A stretch of 64,000 nucleotides of DNA from Macrostomum hystrix (GCA_950097015.1 CATNEN010000038.1:35116501-35180500); one strand, 5' to 3'; positions 24,114 through 35,698 are shown, numbered from the stretch's first letter. Numbers and translations are program-made. The notes: generated from the letters alone by a model not told the origin.

Positions 24114-25193
24114 CTAAACCCACTGCGAGATCACTTTGCTACTCCGTGGCGGTCTCGATATCTCATCCTCCATCGGCAGTTCCGCTGGGTTCGCTGACGC
24201 ATTCTGCCTTGTCATCAAGCCGCACTCACAAGTCTTGCACAGGTAGAAGAATATGCCTATATTGGCCAGCGAGATGGCATTGCACAGCACGTTGGACATC
24301 CAGAAGAAGCGGTTCATGCTGAAGTGCATTAGCGCCAGGATGCGAATCAAAATCACTGGCAGGTACAACAGCAGCAGCATCGCGTTCATCACCAGGAAGG
24401 CGACGAATGGACGTTTGTAACGATTCCGGTGCTGGCTAGTGAGTCCCTGATGCTGCTGCTGCTGCTGCTGCAGCGGCTGCATGTGCCTCCATAAAATGCG
24501 CATCACAGCTATGGAAGCCGAGAAGCCGAGGACAAACGGCAGTACAGCCTGCAGCGAGACGATCACGGAGCCGTTGATGATGTCCAGCATCGAAGAGGCC
24601 TGCGAGCCCATCAGCAGAGGCCGCACCAGCAGCGGGCCGAAAGCGTCGTTCGAGCACACGTGGCCGAAGCTGTGAAAAATCTGCGGCAAAGCAAATACAA
24701 AGGAATTGACGGCCAACATGAGGGCGGTGACGCTGAAACTGCGCCACTGCATCTTCTGCCGGTTGCGGAACATCCTGTAGCGAGCCAGCGCGATCACCGC
24801 CACCATCCAGTTGCGGAAGTACAGGCAGGACTGAGCAACCAGCTGGTTCAGGGCTAGCGCAACGCTGGCAATCATGCCCCACCGGAGCAGAGGGAACTCC
24901 CTGCAGACGCCAAAGATCAGCGAGACGGCGCTGTCAACCAGAAGACAGAAGGCGATAAAGATTTCAGCGCCAACAGTCACCCGCATCATCCCGGCCATGG
25001 CCTGGTCTGTGTTTCGATTGTCTCGCGATAGGCAAGCCACGGCTGCGAGGGCCAGAACAACGCCGAAGTAGGAGGCAAACATCACCGCCTGCATCTCCAC
25101 AGCGTCGCAGTCTGACCAGGACTCGTTGCCGTTGCGCCTCTGGGGCACCTCCGAGCAGATGTTAAAGCGCAGGATGATCGGATAGGGCAGCAT
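24114..25193 (-). CDS. Orphan class A-like GPCR, intronless
   Basis: 359 residues in one exon with seven hydrophobic segments: TM1 about 36-55, TM2 about 68-92, TM3 about 108-140, TM4 about 152-172, TM5 about 208-233, TM6 about 264-290, TM7 about 296-318. An NES glycosylation sequon lies in the short extracellular N terminus. Class A marks are degenerate: the DRY position reads ARYRMF, TM5 keeps a Pro (VLPF), TM6 has YLP instead of CWxP, and the NPxxY box of TM7 is NIGIFFY. A Gln run (QQQQQQ, encoded by CAG codons) sits in intracellular loop 3. Such divergence is usual for lineage-specific peptide-receptor-like orphans; the ligand cannot be predicted. Upstream is a possible splice or trans-splice acceptor (ACGCAG) 18 bp before the ATG, then a purine array at 25262-25405. 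Confidence 0.85.
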   Translation of the reverse strand: MLPYPIILRFNICSEVPQRRNGNESWSDCDAVEMQAVMFASYFGVVLALAAVACLSRDNRNTDQAMAGMMRVTVGAEIFIAFCLLVDSAVSLIFGVCREFPLLRWGMIASVALALNQLVAQSCLYFRNWMVAVIALARYRMFRNRQKMQWRSFSVTALMLAVNSFVFALPQIFHSFGHVCSNDAFGPLLVRPLLMGSQASSMLDIINGSVIVSLQAVLPFVLGFSASIAVMRILWRHMQPLQQQQQQHQGLTSQHRNRYKRPFVAFLVMNAMLLLLYLPVILIRILALMHFSMNRFFWMSNVLCNAISLANIGIFFYLCKTCECGLMTRQNASANPAELPMEDEISRPPRSSKVISQWV

Positions 25194-25261
25194 TACAGCT
25201 GACGGATCTGCGTTGGGGATGGCAGATTCACAGTCAGCTGCGGAGAACTCCGTGCACTAAC

Positions 25262-25405
25262 TTCCTCCTCTCCTCTCCTCTCCTCTCCTCTCCTCTCCTC
25301 TCCTCTCCTCTCCTCTCCTCTCCTCTCCTCTCCTCTCCTCTCCTCTCCTCTCCTCTCCTCTCCTCTCCTCTCCTCTCCTCTCCTCTCCTCTCCTCTCCTC
25401 TCCTC
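25262..25405. repeat. Pentanucleotide (TCCTC)n
   Basis: Almost perfect run of TCCTC, about 28 copies, starting roughly 70 bp upstream of the orphan GPCR start codon; on the gene's strand it reads GAGGA. It may lie in the promoter or 5' UTR. Confidence 0.97.
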
Positions 25406-25464
25406 CATTCTCTCCTCTATTCTCTCGTTTCCTTTTTCTTCTCTTTATCTCTTTCTCTCCCTCA

Positions 25465-25853
25465 ATCTCTCACCACCTCTCTCCATCTCTCGTCCATCTC
25501 TCTTCATCTCTCTTCATCTCTCTCCATCTCTCTTCATCTCTCTCCATCTCTCTCCATCTCTCTCCATCTCTCTCCATCTCTCTTCATCTCTCTCCGTCTC
25601 TCTCCATCTCTCTCCATCTCTCTCCATCTCTCTCCATCTCTCTCCATCTCTCTCCATCGCTCTCCATCTCTCTCCATCTCTCTCCATCTCTCTCCATCTC
25701 TCTCCATCTCTCTCCATCTCTCTCCATCTCTCTCCATCTCTCTCCATCTCTCTCCATCTCTCTCCATCTCTCTCCATCTCTCTCCATCTCTCTCCATCTC
25801 TCTCCATCTCTCTCCATCTCTCTCCATCTCTCTCCATCTCTCTCTATCTCTCC
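25465..25853. repeat. 10-bp array CTCTCTCCAT
   Basis: About 37 copies of CATCTCTCTC with rare single-base variants. The same unit reappears at 28550-29030. Confidence 0.96.
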
Positions 25854-26507
25854 ACATATGTCTTTATCACTGTCCCACTCTCTATACAATATCTTACGTC
25901 TCCTTATTTATTTTTCCAGTTATGCTTTCATCGTAGATTGGACTTTCCCAAGAGAAAGCTTAGAGAATAGTGAGCCTATCGAGTTAGCATATGAGCATGG
26001 GATATCGTCAATGCACATTAGGCCTACTCTCAGTTCTCAAGCTGCAAGACTCATTCAAGCTAATTAGCAGACTCTCCTACTAAGGGTGTGATTTATGGCA
26101 GAAAGTTAGTCCATGCGGACCTCATGTACTCATATGGTCACAATTCTATACACGTTTTTTCTTTTAAATGCCATCTAAAAGAAGACTGACTTATTGAAGG
26201 CTTGGAAGGATAGGAAGCATAGTGAAACTCACCTAGTGCAATAATTGAGGATTTTGTCCTCTCAAATTGGCCAGTTTTGCTAAGCTGAATTTATCTGATT
26301 CTCTCAGGCAGTTAATCTAGTTAGACTTTTATTCACCGCCCTTGACTATTTAAACTGGACCAGCTATTCTGCTGTGATTCTGCCTGTCCAATCCTGGAAC
26401 AGCAGCAGCAAGTCTTTGATCTGTGATATCCAATCAGCTTCTAGCGGATAGAGATGGCTTCATTATGCTAGTTTAGTTTAGCCCTGTCTCAGCCTTAGTA
26501 CTCATAG
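25854..26507. other. Unique spacer, no gene seen
   Basis: A 69-codon plus-strand frame starts in the repeat edge and has no recognisable features. Contains one palindromic TAGGCCTA (26019-26026). Confidence 0.5.
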
Positions 26508-28150
26508 AGGGAGAGGGAAAGAAGGCGAGGGGAGAGGGTGAGAGGGAGAGAAGGTTAGGGGAGAGGGTGAGAGGGAGAGAAGGTTAGGGGAGAGGGTGAG
26601 AGGGAGAGAAGGTGAGGGGAGAGGGTGAGAAGGTGAGGGGAGAGGGAGAGAAGGTGAGGGGAGAGGGTGAGAAGGTGAGGGGAGAGGGTGAGAAGGTGAG
26701 GGGAGAGGGTGAGAAGGTGAGGGGAGAGGGAGAGAAGGTGAGGGGAGAGGGTGAGAAGGTGAGGGGAGAGGGTGAGAAAAGTGAGGGGAGAGGGAGAGAA
26801 GGTGAGGGGAGAGGGTGAGAAGGTGAGGGGAGAGGGTGAGAAGGTGAGGGGAGAGGGAGAGAAGGTGAGGGGAGAGGGTGAGAAGGTGACGGGAGAGGGA
26901 GAGAAGGTGAGGGGATAGGGTGAGAAGGTGAGGGGAGAGGGTGAGAAGGTGAGGGGAGAGGGAGAGAAGGTGAGGGGAGAGGGTGAGAAGGTGAGGGGAG
27001 AGGGTGAGAAAGGTGAGGGGAGAGAGTGAGAAAGGTGAGGGGAGAGAGTGAGAAGGTGAGGAGAGAGAGTGAGAAGGTGAGGGGAGAGGGAGAGAAGGTG
27101 AGGAGAGAGAGTGAGAAGGTGAGGGGAGAGGGAGAGAAGGTGAGGGGAGAGGGTGAGAGGGGGAGAAGGTGACGGGAGAGGGAGAGAAGGTGAGGGGAGA
27201 GGGGGAGAAGGTGAGGGGAGAGGGTGAGAGGGGGAGAAGGTGAGGGGATAGGGAGAGAAGGTGAGGGGAGAGGGTGAGAGGGGGAGAAGGTGAGGGGAGA
27301 GGGTGAGAGTGGGAGAAGGTGAGGGGAGAGGGAGAGAAGGTGAGGGGAGAGGGTGAGAGTGGGAGAAGGTGAGGGGAGAGGGGGAGAAGGTGAGGGGAGA
27401 GGGTGAGAAGGTGAGGGGAGAGGGTGAGAAGGTGAGGGGAGAGGGAGAGAAGGTGAGGGGAGAGGGTGAGAAGGTGAGAGGAGAGGGAGAGAAGGTGAGG
27501 GGATAGGGTGAGAAGGTGAGGGGAGAGGGTGAGAAGGTGAGGGGAGAGGGAGAGAAGGTGAGGGGAGAGGGTGAGAAGGTGAGGGGAGAGGGTGAGAAAG
27601 GTGAGGGGAGAGAGTGAGAAAGGTGAGGGGAGAGAGTGAGAAAGTGAGGAGAGAGGGAGAGAAGGTGAGGGGAGAGGGTGAGAAGGTGAGGGGAGAGGGT
27701 GAGAAAGGTGAGGGGAGAGAGTGAGAAAGGTGAGGGGAGAGAGTGAGAAGGTGAGGAGAGAGAGTGAGAAGGTGAGGGGAGAGGGAGAGAAGGTGAGGGG
27801 AGAGGGTGAGAGAGTGAGAAGGTGAGGGGAGAGGGAGAGAAGGTGAGGGGAGAGGGTGAGAGGGGGAGAAGGTGACGGGAGAGGGAGAGAAGGTGAGGGG
27901 AGAGGGGGAGAAGGTGAGGGGAGAGGGTGAGAGGGGGAGAAGGTGAGGGGAGAGGGAGAGAAGGTGAGGGGAGAGGGTGAGAGGGGGAGAAGGTGACGGG
28001 AGAGGGAGAGAAGGTGAGGGGAGAGGGGGAGAAGGTGAGGGGAGAGGGTGAGAGGGGGAGAAGGTGAGGGGATAGGGAGAGAAGGTGAGGGGAGAGGGTG
28101 AGAGTGGGAGAAGGTGAGGGGAGAGGGGGAGAAGGTGAGGGGAGAGGGTG
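26508..28150. repeat. Polypurine minisatellite, about 1.6 kb
   Basis: The plus strand is nearly all G and A, built from GGTGAGGGGAGAGGGAGAGA and GGTGAGGGGAGAGGGTGAGA units of about 16-30 bp. A block around 26870-27160 recurs around 27490-27880 with the same order of variants. Such tracts can form triplex (H-DNA) structures. Serine/proline-rich minus-strand frames are by-products. Confidence 0.95.
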
Positions 28151-28549
28151 CGGCAAAATCAAATGAGGGTTATTTCTAGTTCCGTTGATCACCAGTACAG
28201 GCCGTGTCTTTCTTCGCGGGTTTATGAAAGCATATTTTAGCTTGTAGCCGGGCCAATGGCAAGAATACCATAGAATTTGGCACTACACGCACCTGATTCT
28301 TTAGCTTCCTGTCGTGCTGAGGAAGACATTGTAGTGGGACAATTTACCCGAATTAATTAGCTTTTCTTCATGTCTGTGGCCGCTATGGCACAATTATGTA
28401 TTGTCAGGCCTTGGTAACCGTTTCCTTGGACAACAAAGTCCTTTGTGATCCTCCGCTTGCGCTAACAATACACCGCCCACCAGCTCAACTCCGCCCACTC
28501 CACCTTGCTCTACTCATCTCTACGACTGACTGCCACTAACCAACTCTCC
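28151..28549. other. Unique spacer, no gene seen
   Basis: No open frame, RNA or mobile element recognised between two pyrimidine/purine arrays. Confidence 0.5.
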
Positions 28550-29558
28550 TTGCCTCTCCATCTCTCTCAATGTCACTCCATCTCTGTCCATCTCTCTCCG
28601 TCTCTCTCCGTCTCTCTCCATCTCTCTCCATCTCTCTCCATCTCTCTCCATCTCTATTCATCTCTCTCTACCTCTCTCCATCTCTCTCCATCTCTCTCTA
28701 TCTCTCTCCATCTCTCTCCATCTCTCTCTATCTCTCTCCATCTCTCACCATCTGTCTCCATCTCTCTCCATCTCTCTCTATCTCTCTCCATCTCTCACCA
28801 TCTGTCTCCATCTCTCTCCATCTCTCTCCATCTCTCTCCATCTCTCTCCATCTCTCTCCATCTCTCTCTATCTCTCTCCATCTCTCTCCATCTCTCACCA
28901 TCTCTCTCCATCTCTCTCCATCTCTCTCCATCTCTCTCCATCTCTCTCCATCTCTCTCTATCTCTCTCCATCTCTCTCCATCTCTCACCATCTCTCTCCA
29001 TCTCTCTCCATCTCTCTCCATCGTATTCAGTCTCTCTCCATCCCCTCTCCATATCTCTCCATCTCTCTCCATCTCTCTCCATCTCTCTCTATCTCTCTCC
29101 ATCTCTCTCCATCTCTCACCATCTCTCTCCATCTCTCTCCATCTCTCTCCATCGTATTCAGTCTCTCTCCATCCCCTCTCCATATCTCTCCATCGTATTC
29201 AATCTCTCTCCATCCCCTCTCCATATCTCTCCATCGTATTCAATCTCTCTCCATCCCCTCTTCATATCTCTCCATCGTATTCAATCTCTCTCCATCCCCT
29301 CTCCATATCTCTCCATCGTATTCAATCTCTCTCCATCCCCTCTTCATATCTCTCCATCGTATTCAATCTCTCTCCATCCCCTCTTCATATCTCTCCATCG
29401 TATTCAATCTCTCTCCATCCCCTCTCCATATCTCTCCATCATATTCAATCTCTCTCCATCCCCTCTCCATATCTCTCCATCATATTCAATCTCTCTCCAT
29501 CCCCTCTCCATATCTCTCCATCATATTCAATCTCTCTCCATCCCCTCTCCATATCTCT
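28550..29558. repeat. CTCTCTCCAT array grading into a 39-bp unit
   Basis: The left half is the 10-bp unit; from about 29020 it becomes a longer unit made of CATCCCCTCTCCATATCTCT plus CCATCGTATTCAATCTCT. The long unit contains recognisable 10-bp blocks, so it arose by divergence and re-amplification of the short one. Confidence 0.95.
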
Positions 29559-30090
29559 GTGACTTACCTCTCTCTCACTCTTGGTCAGTTTGGAGAAAAT
29601 CGGTAACCGCAAGCAAGCACCACCTGGCAAATAGGCAATAATTAACTTTTCTAGGAATCCTATAGTGCTAGTCCTTCCTTCGCAATTGTCATGTGATTTA
29701 ATTATCGCTTCTGAGTATCAATTGCTTATAGATAATAAGATAATTATTTTAGTTCTTTATAATTAAATCAATTGTGTGCCTTGAATTCTGATCAACTGTC
29801 GCAGGCTGTCTGTAATAAATCTGTATCCCAGAGCTGAAATAAGCTTCAGTGATCGAAGGCCACCCTCGAGCCGATGAAAATTTACTGACTTTCTTAATTG
29901 GATGAAATCTGCATTGATTTTTTTTCGAAGCTTGCAGAATTGAAGATCTAGAGGAAGATAGTCACGTGATCTAGTCTGGCCTAAGGTCTGGAGCAGCCAC
30001 AGCTAAATACTCGCTTGCTTGCCAACGGATTTAACTGCTGAATGATGTAAAATATTCTCAGTAACTGGGCGGCATGTGTATAAACTGCAA
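29559..30090. other. Unique spacer, no gene seen
   Basis: No recognised feature; moderately AT-rich. Confidence 0.5.
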
Positions 30091-30966
30091 GCACCCATCC
30101 ATACATCCATTCAAACATCCATCAATCCATACATCAATTCATCTATCCATCCATCAATCCATCCATCAATTCATCTATCCATACATCAATCCATCCATCA
30201 ATTCATCTATCCATACATCAATCCATCCATCAATTCATCTATCCATACATCAATCCATGCATCAATCCATCCATCAATATATCCATCCATCCATCCATCC
30301 ATCAATCTATCCATCCATCCATCCATCCATCCATCAATCCATACATCAATTCATCTATCCATCCATCCATCCATCCATCCATCCATCAATCCATACATCA
30401 ATTCATCTATCCATCCATCCATCCATCCATCCATCAATCCATACATCAATTCATCTATTCATCCATCAATCCATGCAACAATCCATCCATCAATATATCC
30501 ATCCATCCATCCATCCATCAATATATCCATCCATCCATCCATCCATCAATCTATCCATCCATCCATCCATCCATCAATCTATCCATCCATACATCCATCA
30601 ATCTATCCATCCATCCATCCATCCATCAATCTATCCATCCATACATCCATCAATCTATCCATCCATCCATCCATCAATCTATCCATCCATCCATCCATCA
30701 ATCTATCCATCCATCCATCAATCTATCCATCCATCCATCCATCAATCTATCCATCCATCCATACATCCATCAATCTATCCATCCATCCATCCATCAATCT
30801 ATCCATCCATCCATCAATCTATCCATGCATCCATCGATCCATCAATCTATCCATCCATCCATCCATCCATCTATCCATCCATCCATCCATCAATCTATCC
30901 ATCCATCTATCCATCCATCTATCCATCCATCCATCCATCAATCTATCCATCCATCCATCCATCCAA
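30091..30966. repeat. (CCAT)n / CCATCAATCTAT array
   Basis: Tetranucleotide CATC with regularly placed AATC, ACAT and CTAT variants that create a longer period. Open frames reading IHPSIHPS are by-products. Confidence 0.96.
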
Positions 30967-31511
30967 CAACCCACCCATCAATCAAACCTGGAGCCGACTA
31001 ATGAGTTTATAATCGCCCGTCAGTATATTCGCAGTCGTACTAATAAACAAATAAAAGTGCAGGCGACCCACTAGCGGCAATTGCACAAAAAGAAGTTGAG
31101 ACGCACTCGGTTGAGCACAGCCGCAGGTAAGCAGTGACGAGCACACAGGAACAAACAGGTAATTGGACATTTTGATAGGCATTGCATTAGCATTCAGCAG
31201 TAAATAGTTGGTTGCCTTCGTCTTTGACCAATGAAAAGCTTTAGTCTAACTTGTTCACTAACCAGTCTGTACAATATGTTTAGTCGCATAGATACTACAA
31301 ACCCTTTGATTCAAAGCTGGTGGGGCTGTACTAAGGGCTAAGTGTGGCCTGGCAACAACAACAAAGCTTTTAGCTCTCTAACTCTCTCAATTCTATGCCA
31401 CTTTATATTCAAAGAATGTAGCAATTTATAATGCTCTGCTGTAGACTCAAACTCAAATTCTGCTTAGACAGGCAGAAAATTAATCTAAATCGTTTAACTC
31501 GCAACTCTAGC
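30967..31511. other. Unique spacer, no gene seen
   Basis: No supported coding region. It may hold the 3' flank of the minus-strand fragment at 31512-31796. Confidence 0.45.
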
Positions 31512-31796
31512 CTATAGACTCAAAGCATGAGCACAGCCGTACTGCAGCACAGACTCCGCCACCAGCATCATGTGCATTACAGAGATCAACTGGAGCCAGA
31601 GCTGCCGCCTAGAGTAGACGGCCGACACCTCGCTGTAGCTTCTAACAACAGATTCTTCGCTCATCTTGGTTTTCGGCGCCTTGGAAGCAGCAGCGGCGGC
31701 AGCAGCAGCAGCAGCTACAGGGGTGTTAATGTCGCGAGGGCACTGGATAGCCAACGGCGTATAGACGATGACGTCACCAATAAGCAAAAGAGACAA
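31512..31796 (-). CDS. Unrecognised coding-like fragment, minus strand
   Basis: 94 codons ending in a stop at 31512. Codon choice looks coding on the minus strand (runs such as GTG CTG CAG TAC). The product has an Ala run of about 11 near the middle, then MSEESVVRSYSEVS and a mildly hydrophobic tail (LQLISVMHMMLVAESVLQY). I do not recognise a family. It could be the last exon of a gene whose upstream exons lie to the right, or chance. The plus-strand frame over the same bases reads through a Ser/Gly run and a downstream repeat, and looks worse. Confidence 0.3.
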   Translation of the reverse strand: MSLLLIGDVIVYTPLAIQCPRDINTPVAAAAAAAAAASKAPKTKMSEESVVRSYSEVSAVYSRRQLWLQLISVMHMMLVAESVLQYGCAHALSL

Positions 31797-31934
31797 TTTT
31801 TGTGTCTCAGCGGCCGAAGTGCAAGCAAGTTGGACTCAAACGATGGTTGTGCTGAAATTCTTGAGCAGGCAAATAAGCCGAAGGGGCAGTCAAGGCAGAC
31901 GGTAAATTATGGAATAGATAGATTTCACATTAGT

Positions 31935-32078
31935 TCACAATCTGTCTCACCGTCTCACAATCTGTCTCACCGTCTCACAATCTGTCTCACCGTCTCACAA
32001 TCTGTCTCACCTTCTCACAATCTGTCTCACCTTCTCACAACCTGCCTCACCGTCTCACAATCTGCCTCATTTTCTCTC
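31935..32078. repeat. 20-bp array, about 7 copies
   Basis: Unit TCTCACAATCTGTCTCACCG. Short and slightly diverged. Confidence 0.9.
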
Positions 32079-32465
32079 ACCTCTCGATGCGCATTTTTTC
32101 AGACTTTGCTGGCAAATTTCGTCTAATTAAATAACAGACCAACCTGCTAAGAATTTTTGCCAGTCTTGCAACAGCTGATGTCCGAACCTTTACTGATTGG
32201 GTATCCGATCGAAAGCTAAAGCCAAGCGACCAAACACTCGTATAATGCTATTTGCCTGACGCACAATTTTTATGCTTGCACTTTCTAGATTTTTGTTCTG
32301 CACATGGGGCCTCATTATTTGATAATCCGACAAGCTATCTTACATTTACACTACGGCGGTCTCCACTCTGACAATAAAAAATCTATGATCGTCAAACCGA
32401 ATTCCACTTGCATATATTAAATCTGCACTCGACTGGACAGTCGAAATTACTTCCTCTTTTTGTCT
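32079..32465. other. Unique spacer, no gene seen
   Basis: No recognised feature between the 20-bp and 17-bp arrays. Confidence 0.45.
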
Positions 32466-33222
32466 GTCCCAGTTGTCTGTCCATCCCTGGTGTCCATCTA
32501 TCCCGGGTGTCCATCTGTCCCGGGTGTCCATCTGTCCCGGGTGTCCATCTGTCCCGGGTGTCCATCTATCCCGGGTGTCCATCTGTCCCGGGTGTCCATC
32601 TGTCCCGGGTGTCCATCTGTCCCAGGTGTCCATCTATCCCGGGTGTCCATCTGTCCCGGGTGTCTATCTGTCTGCCCCGGATGTCCATCTTTCCCGGGTG
32701 TCCATCTGTCTGCCTCGGGTGTCCATCTGTCCCGGGTGTCCATCTGTCCCGGGTGTCCATCTGTCCTGGGTGTCTGTCTGTCCTGGGTGTCTGTCTGTGC
32801 TGGATGTCTGTCTGTTCTGGGTGTCTGTCTGTTCTGGGTGTCTGTCTGTTCTGGATGTCTGTCTGTTCTGGGTGTCTGTCTGTGCTGGATGTCTGTCTGT
32901 TCTGGGTGTCTGTCTGTTCTGGGTGTCTGTCTGTTCTGGATGTCTGTCTGTTCTGGGTGTCTGTCTGTGCTGGATGTCTGTCTGTTTTGGGTGTCTGTCT
33001 GTCCTGGGTGTCTGTCTGTGCTGGATGTCTGTCTGTTCTGGGTGTCTGTCTGTGCTGGATGTCTGTCTGTTCTGGGTGTCTGTCTGTCCTGGGTGTCTGT
33101 CTGTGCTGGATGTCTATCTGTTCTGGGTGTCTGTCTGTTCTGGGTGTCTGTCTGTTCTGGATGTCTGTCTGTTCGGTCATCTGTCCCGGGTGTCCATCTG
33201 TCCCGGTTGTCCATCTGTCCCA
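32466..33222. repeat. 17-bp array in two sub-families
   Basis: The left part (to about 32770) repeats CCCGGGTGTCCATCTGT; the right part repeats TCTGGGTGTCTGTCTGT with GCTGGATG variants. The last two or three units return to the left type. Open on both strands; no gene called. Confidence 0.95.
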
Positions 33223-33334
33223 TCTTTTTTCTGCTTTTAGCGTGACCTAGATGTTTCTGTAAGGCACTCTTACACAATGGTGTGGGTGCCTCTCGCCGCC
33301 TACCAATCCAGTTTGGGCAACTCCGCTCCCGCAG

Positions 33335-34447
33335 GGTTCGCCCATAGACAGTCTGTTCGCGTCGCCCGAGCCGCCAGTTCGCGTGTCTTCAGAGCTGCGC
33401 GCCAGCCTACTGAGCTTCGAAAGCAGCGGCCTGTTGCTGCAGAGCTTTTGGCAGCCGGAGGTCAATCCCCTCGGTGACGAGACGAAGGCTGACAAAGATC
33501 AAAGCGCGCCGCTTTTCAAACAGCGCGACCTGACCCAACTGACTGGCGGCGACAGCAACAGTTCATCGGCTGTCCGAGGCACCAGCGGATGCGTGATTGC
33601 GGGCGAAATCTGTGGCAGCTCAGCTGTGATTGGCCAGAATGGTAGGCGAATAAATCTGCGTACAGCTTGGTCAGACACACCAGAGCTGAAGGCTCAGCGA
33701 AGATTGAGCTACCATAGCCTGCGGCTGGCCGGGCAACCCGTTGAGACAAGCGTCCACCTGTCCTGGGCTGCCCAGATGCAGGATCCAGCTGTGAAGGTGC
33801 GACACCTTCTCGCATATTTGTTACTCACTGGCTGGTCCTGAATGCCTGTCCTGAATGTCTGTCCTGAATGCCTGTCCTGAATGCCTGTCCTAAATGCCTG
33901 TCCTGAATGCCTGTCCTGAATGCCTGTCCTGAATGCCTGTCCTGAATGTCTGTCTTAAATGCCTGTCCTGAATGCCTGTCCTGAATGTCTGTCGTGAATG
34001 TCTGTCCTGAATGCCTGTCCTGAATGTCTGTCCTGAATGCCTGTCCTGAATGCCTGTCCTGAATGCCTGTCCTGAATGCCTGTCCTGAATGCCTGTCCTG
34101 AATGCCTGTCCTGAATGTCTGTCATGAATATCTGTCCGAGCTGTCTGTCCGAATTCTTTTAGATTCTGGAGAGCTCTACGCCACCGCTGTCACAAGGCAG
34201 AAAGATGAATTACAAGCTTCAACAGCAGCGGCAGCAGCAGCGGTGGCTGCAGGCCCGGGATGACAGCGCCGACACTGCGGAGGTGCTGGCAAAAGTGCAG
34301 GCTGGTTCTGGCACTGCGCATTCGCCTCTGAAGGCTTCGGCTCTGTTTCACGCGAAGAGATTCTCCCGATCTCTGAATAATAAATTCTTGTCAGTTGAGG
34401 GGCATGAAACCAGATTGAATGTGCAGCTTGGCGATCTGTTGGTTTGC

Positions 34448-34500
<53 letters not shown>

Positions 34501-34585
34501 GCAGCAGTTGCTACCGAAACTTTCAATACGGCAAACGGCTCAGGCAGAGCCTGCTAGAGACATTGAGGTCAACCATCACGGGCCT

Positions 34586-34616
<31 letters not shown>

Positions 34617-35634
34617 CAGTTACAGATACCGAGGCAAAAATTAAGAAGTCGACAAAACAGCAAAGAAAGCAGGCAAAACATGGCCCTTCTACGGGTGGAA
34701 AAATTGCCACTGGAAGGTGAGATTGGGGTACTCACAAAATTCACTTACAAATCACATCGTCGGGATATTCAACGATTCTCGTAAGGCTGTCTTGTGGCAA
34801 AAGCCACAAAATATAGCCATAATTTTTCTGTCCGTGCCCAAGGGCCTTGAAAGTCTTCTGAACTACATTTTTACTCGCTGCTTGATTTAGCCCACAGACA
34901 AGCACTAATGCGGTGAGAATGACATAAATGAGCAGTGAATTAGCTGCCGACACAACTGTCATTGTCAGGAACAAAATTTAGTGTAACTAGATTTTTAAGA
35001 TACCGGATTTTCAATTAACAGTTGAAACAAGATTTTTTTCAGTTGTCATTTCAGTTTTAGAATAGAAAAATCGAGATGAAAATGTAGGACACCGATTTCA
35101 TTTCATTCCATTTCATTCCATTTCATTCCATTTCATTCCATTTCATTGATAGTGTCATACCCCAATTCTTTCAACCTCGCCAGATCGATCTCAAAATCGG
35201 CACCGTCAGCTCGGAGATCTGACGGGTCGGCCTCCTTCGTGCCCATCGTCACCCAGCTGTCAACTCCGGCTATATCAGCCGCCACCGCTGCCAATCACAG
35301 AAGGCAGACCCAAGGTGCCAAGCCGACGGTGGCAAAGTTGTCGCTATCGCTAGCCGATGCTCGCGACGAGCTGGACATTGGCAACAGAGCCTACTCCAAT
35401 CCGTTGCCATCGACGCCGAAAGCCGACGATGACTTTGTCGACTATTTCTCTGAGGCGCAGTCTGGGGATGAGGCTGAACACTCTGGCGAAGTCTTGCTAG
35501 TTCCCGTCATGGCTGAGGAAGAGCTGAAGGACGCCTGCGAGGATGCGGCCAACTTGAATCTGTCTAGAGTGTCGCTGACATCAACTCGAGTCGATCAAGA
35601 GCATCGGGAGGCTGACGACGAAGATGATGATTGA
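33335..35634 (+). CDS. Unrecognised Gln-rich protein, three exons, 5' incomplete
   Basis: Exons 33335-33796, 34163-34716 and 35184-35634 join in phase (phase 0, then phase 2) at AAG|GTGCGA, TTTTAG|ATTCTG, GGAAG|GTGAGA and CGCCAG|ATCG junctions, giving about 488 residues. No in-frame ATG precedes the first exon after a stop at 33260, so earlier exons are missing; the acceptor CCGCAG at 33334 is my choice. The protein is soluble and low in complexity: a Ser-rich N part, a basic stretch with two Gln runs (about 20 and 10 residues, from CAG repeats at 34450-34506 and 34588-34616), and a very acidic C terminus ending EADDEDDD. I recognise no domain. The phase agreement of both introns is the best evidence that it is real. 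A poly(A) signal lies at 35693. Confidence 0.6.
33836..34143. repeat. 13-bp intronic array
   Basis: Unit CTGTCCTGAATGC with T-for-C variants, about 23 copies, filling almost all of the 366-bp first intron of the Gln-rich gene. Confidence 0.95.
34741..34974 (-). pseudogene. F-box-like fragment in an intron
   Basis: A minus-strand frame of 77 codons inside the intron between exons 2 and 3 of the Gln-rich gene. Its end carries LLPQDSLTRIVEYPDD, matching related fragments at 41175-41292, 41404-41482 and 48483-48677 that share a TRI[VA]EYLD-type core. The LPxxxxxRIxEYLD pattern resembles the first helices of an F-box. The hydrophobic N-terminal part (VILTALVLVCG) is not F-box-like. Probably a decayed copy. 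Confidence 0.35.
35096..35145. repeat. 10-bp array TTTCATTCCA
   Basis: Five copies ending just before exon 3 of the Gln-rich gene. Confidence 0.85.
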
Positions 35635-35692
35635 ATGATATCAACTGCTCAGCTATTCGATTTATAATCGTATTATGCCTTGAAATCGAGAT

Positions 35693-35698
35693 AATAAA
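35693..35698 (+). terminator. Polyadenylation signal AATAAA
   Basis: Canonical signal 59 bp after the stop codon of the Gln-rich gene. Confidence 0.75.

Noticed and set aside
26555-28192. 545-codon Ser/Pro/Leu-rich minus-strand frame
   Set aside because: It is a read-through of the purine array; all strand frames of such repeats stay open and no start, splice or codon signal is present.
28505-29641. Long SLSISLHLSPS frames on the plus strand and MERDGERWRE frames on the minus strand
   Set aside because: Translations of the CTCTCTCCAT repeat in several overlapping frames at once.
30074-31074. IHPSIHPS frames
   Set aside because: CCAT repeat; two frames are open over the same bases.
32346-33277. 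Five overlapping frames of 200-280 codons
   Set aside because: All derive from the 17-bp array, which is not divisible by three and so cycles through frames without stops.
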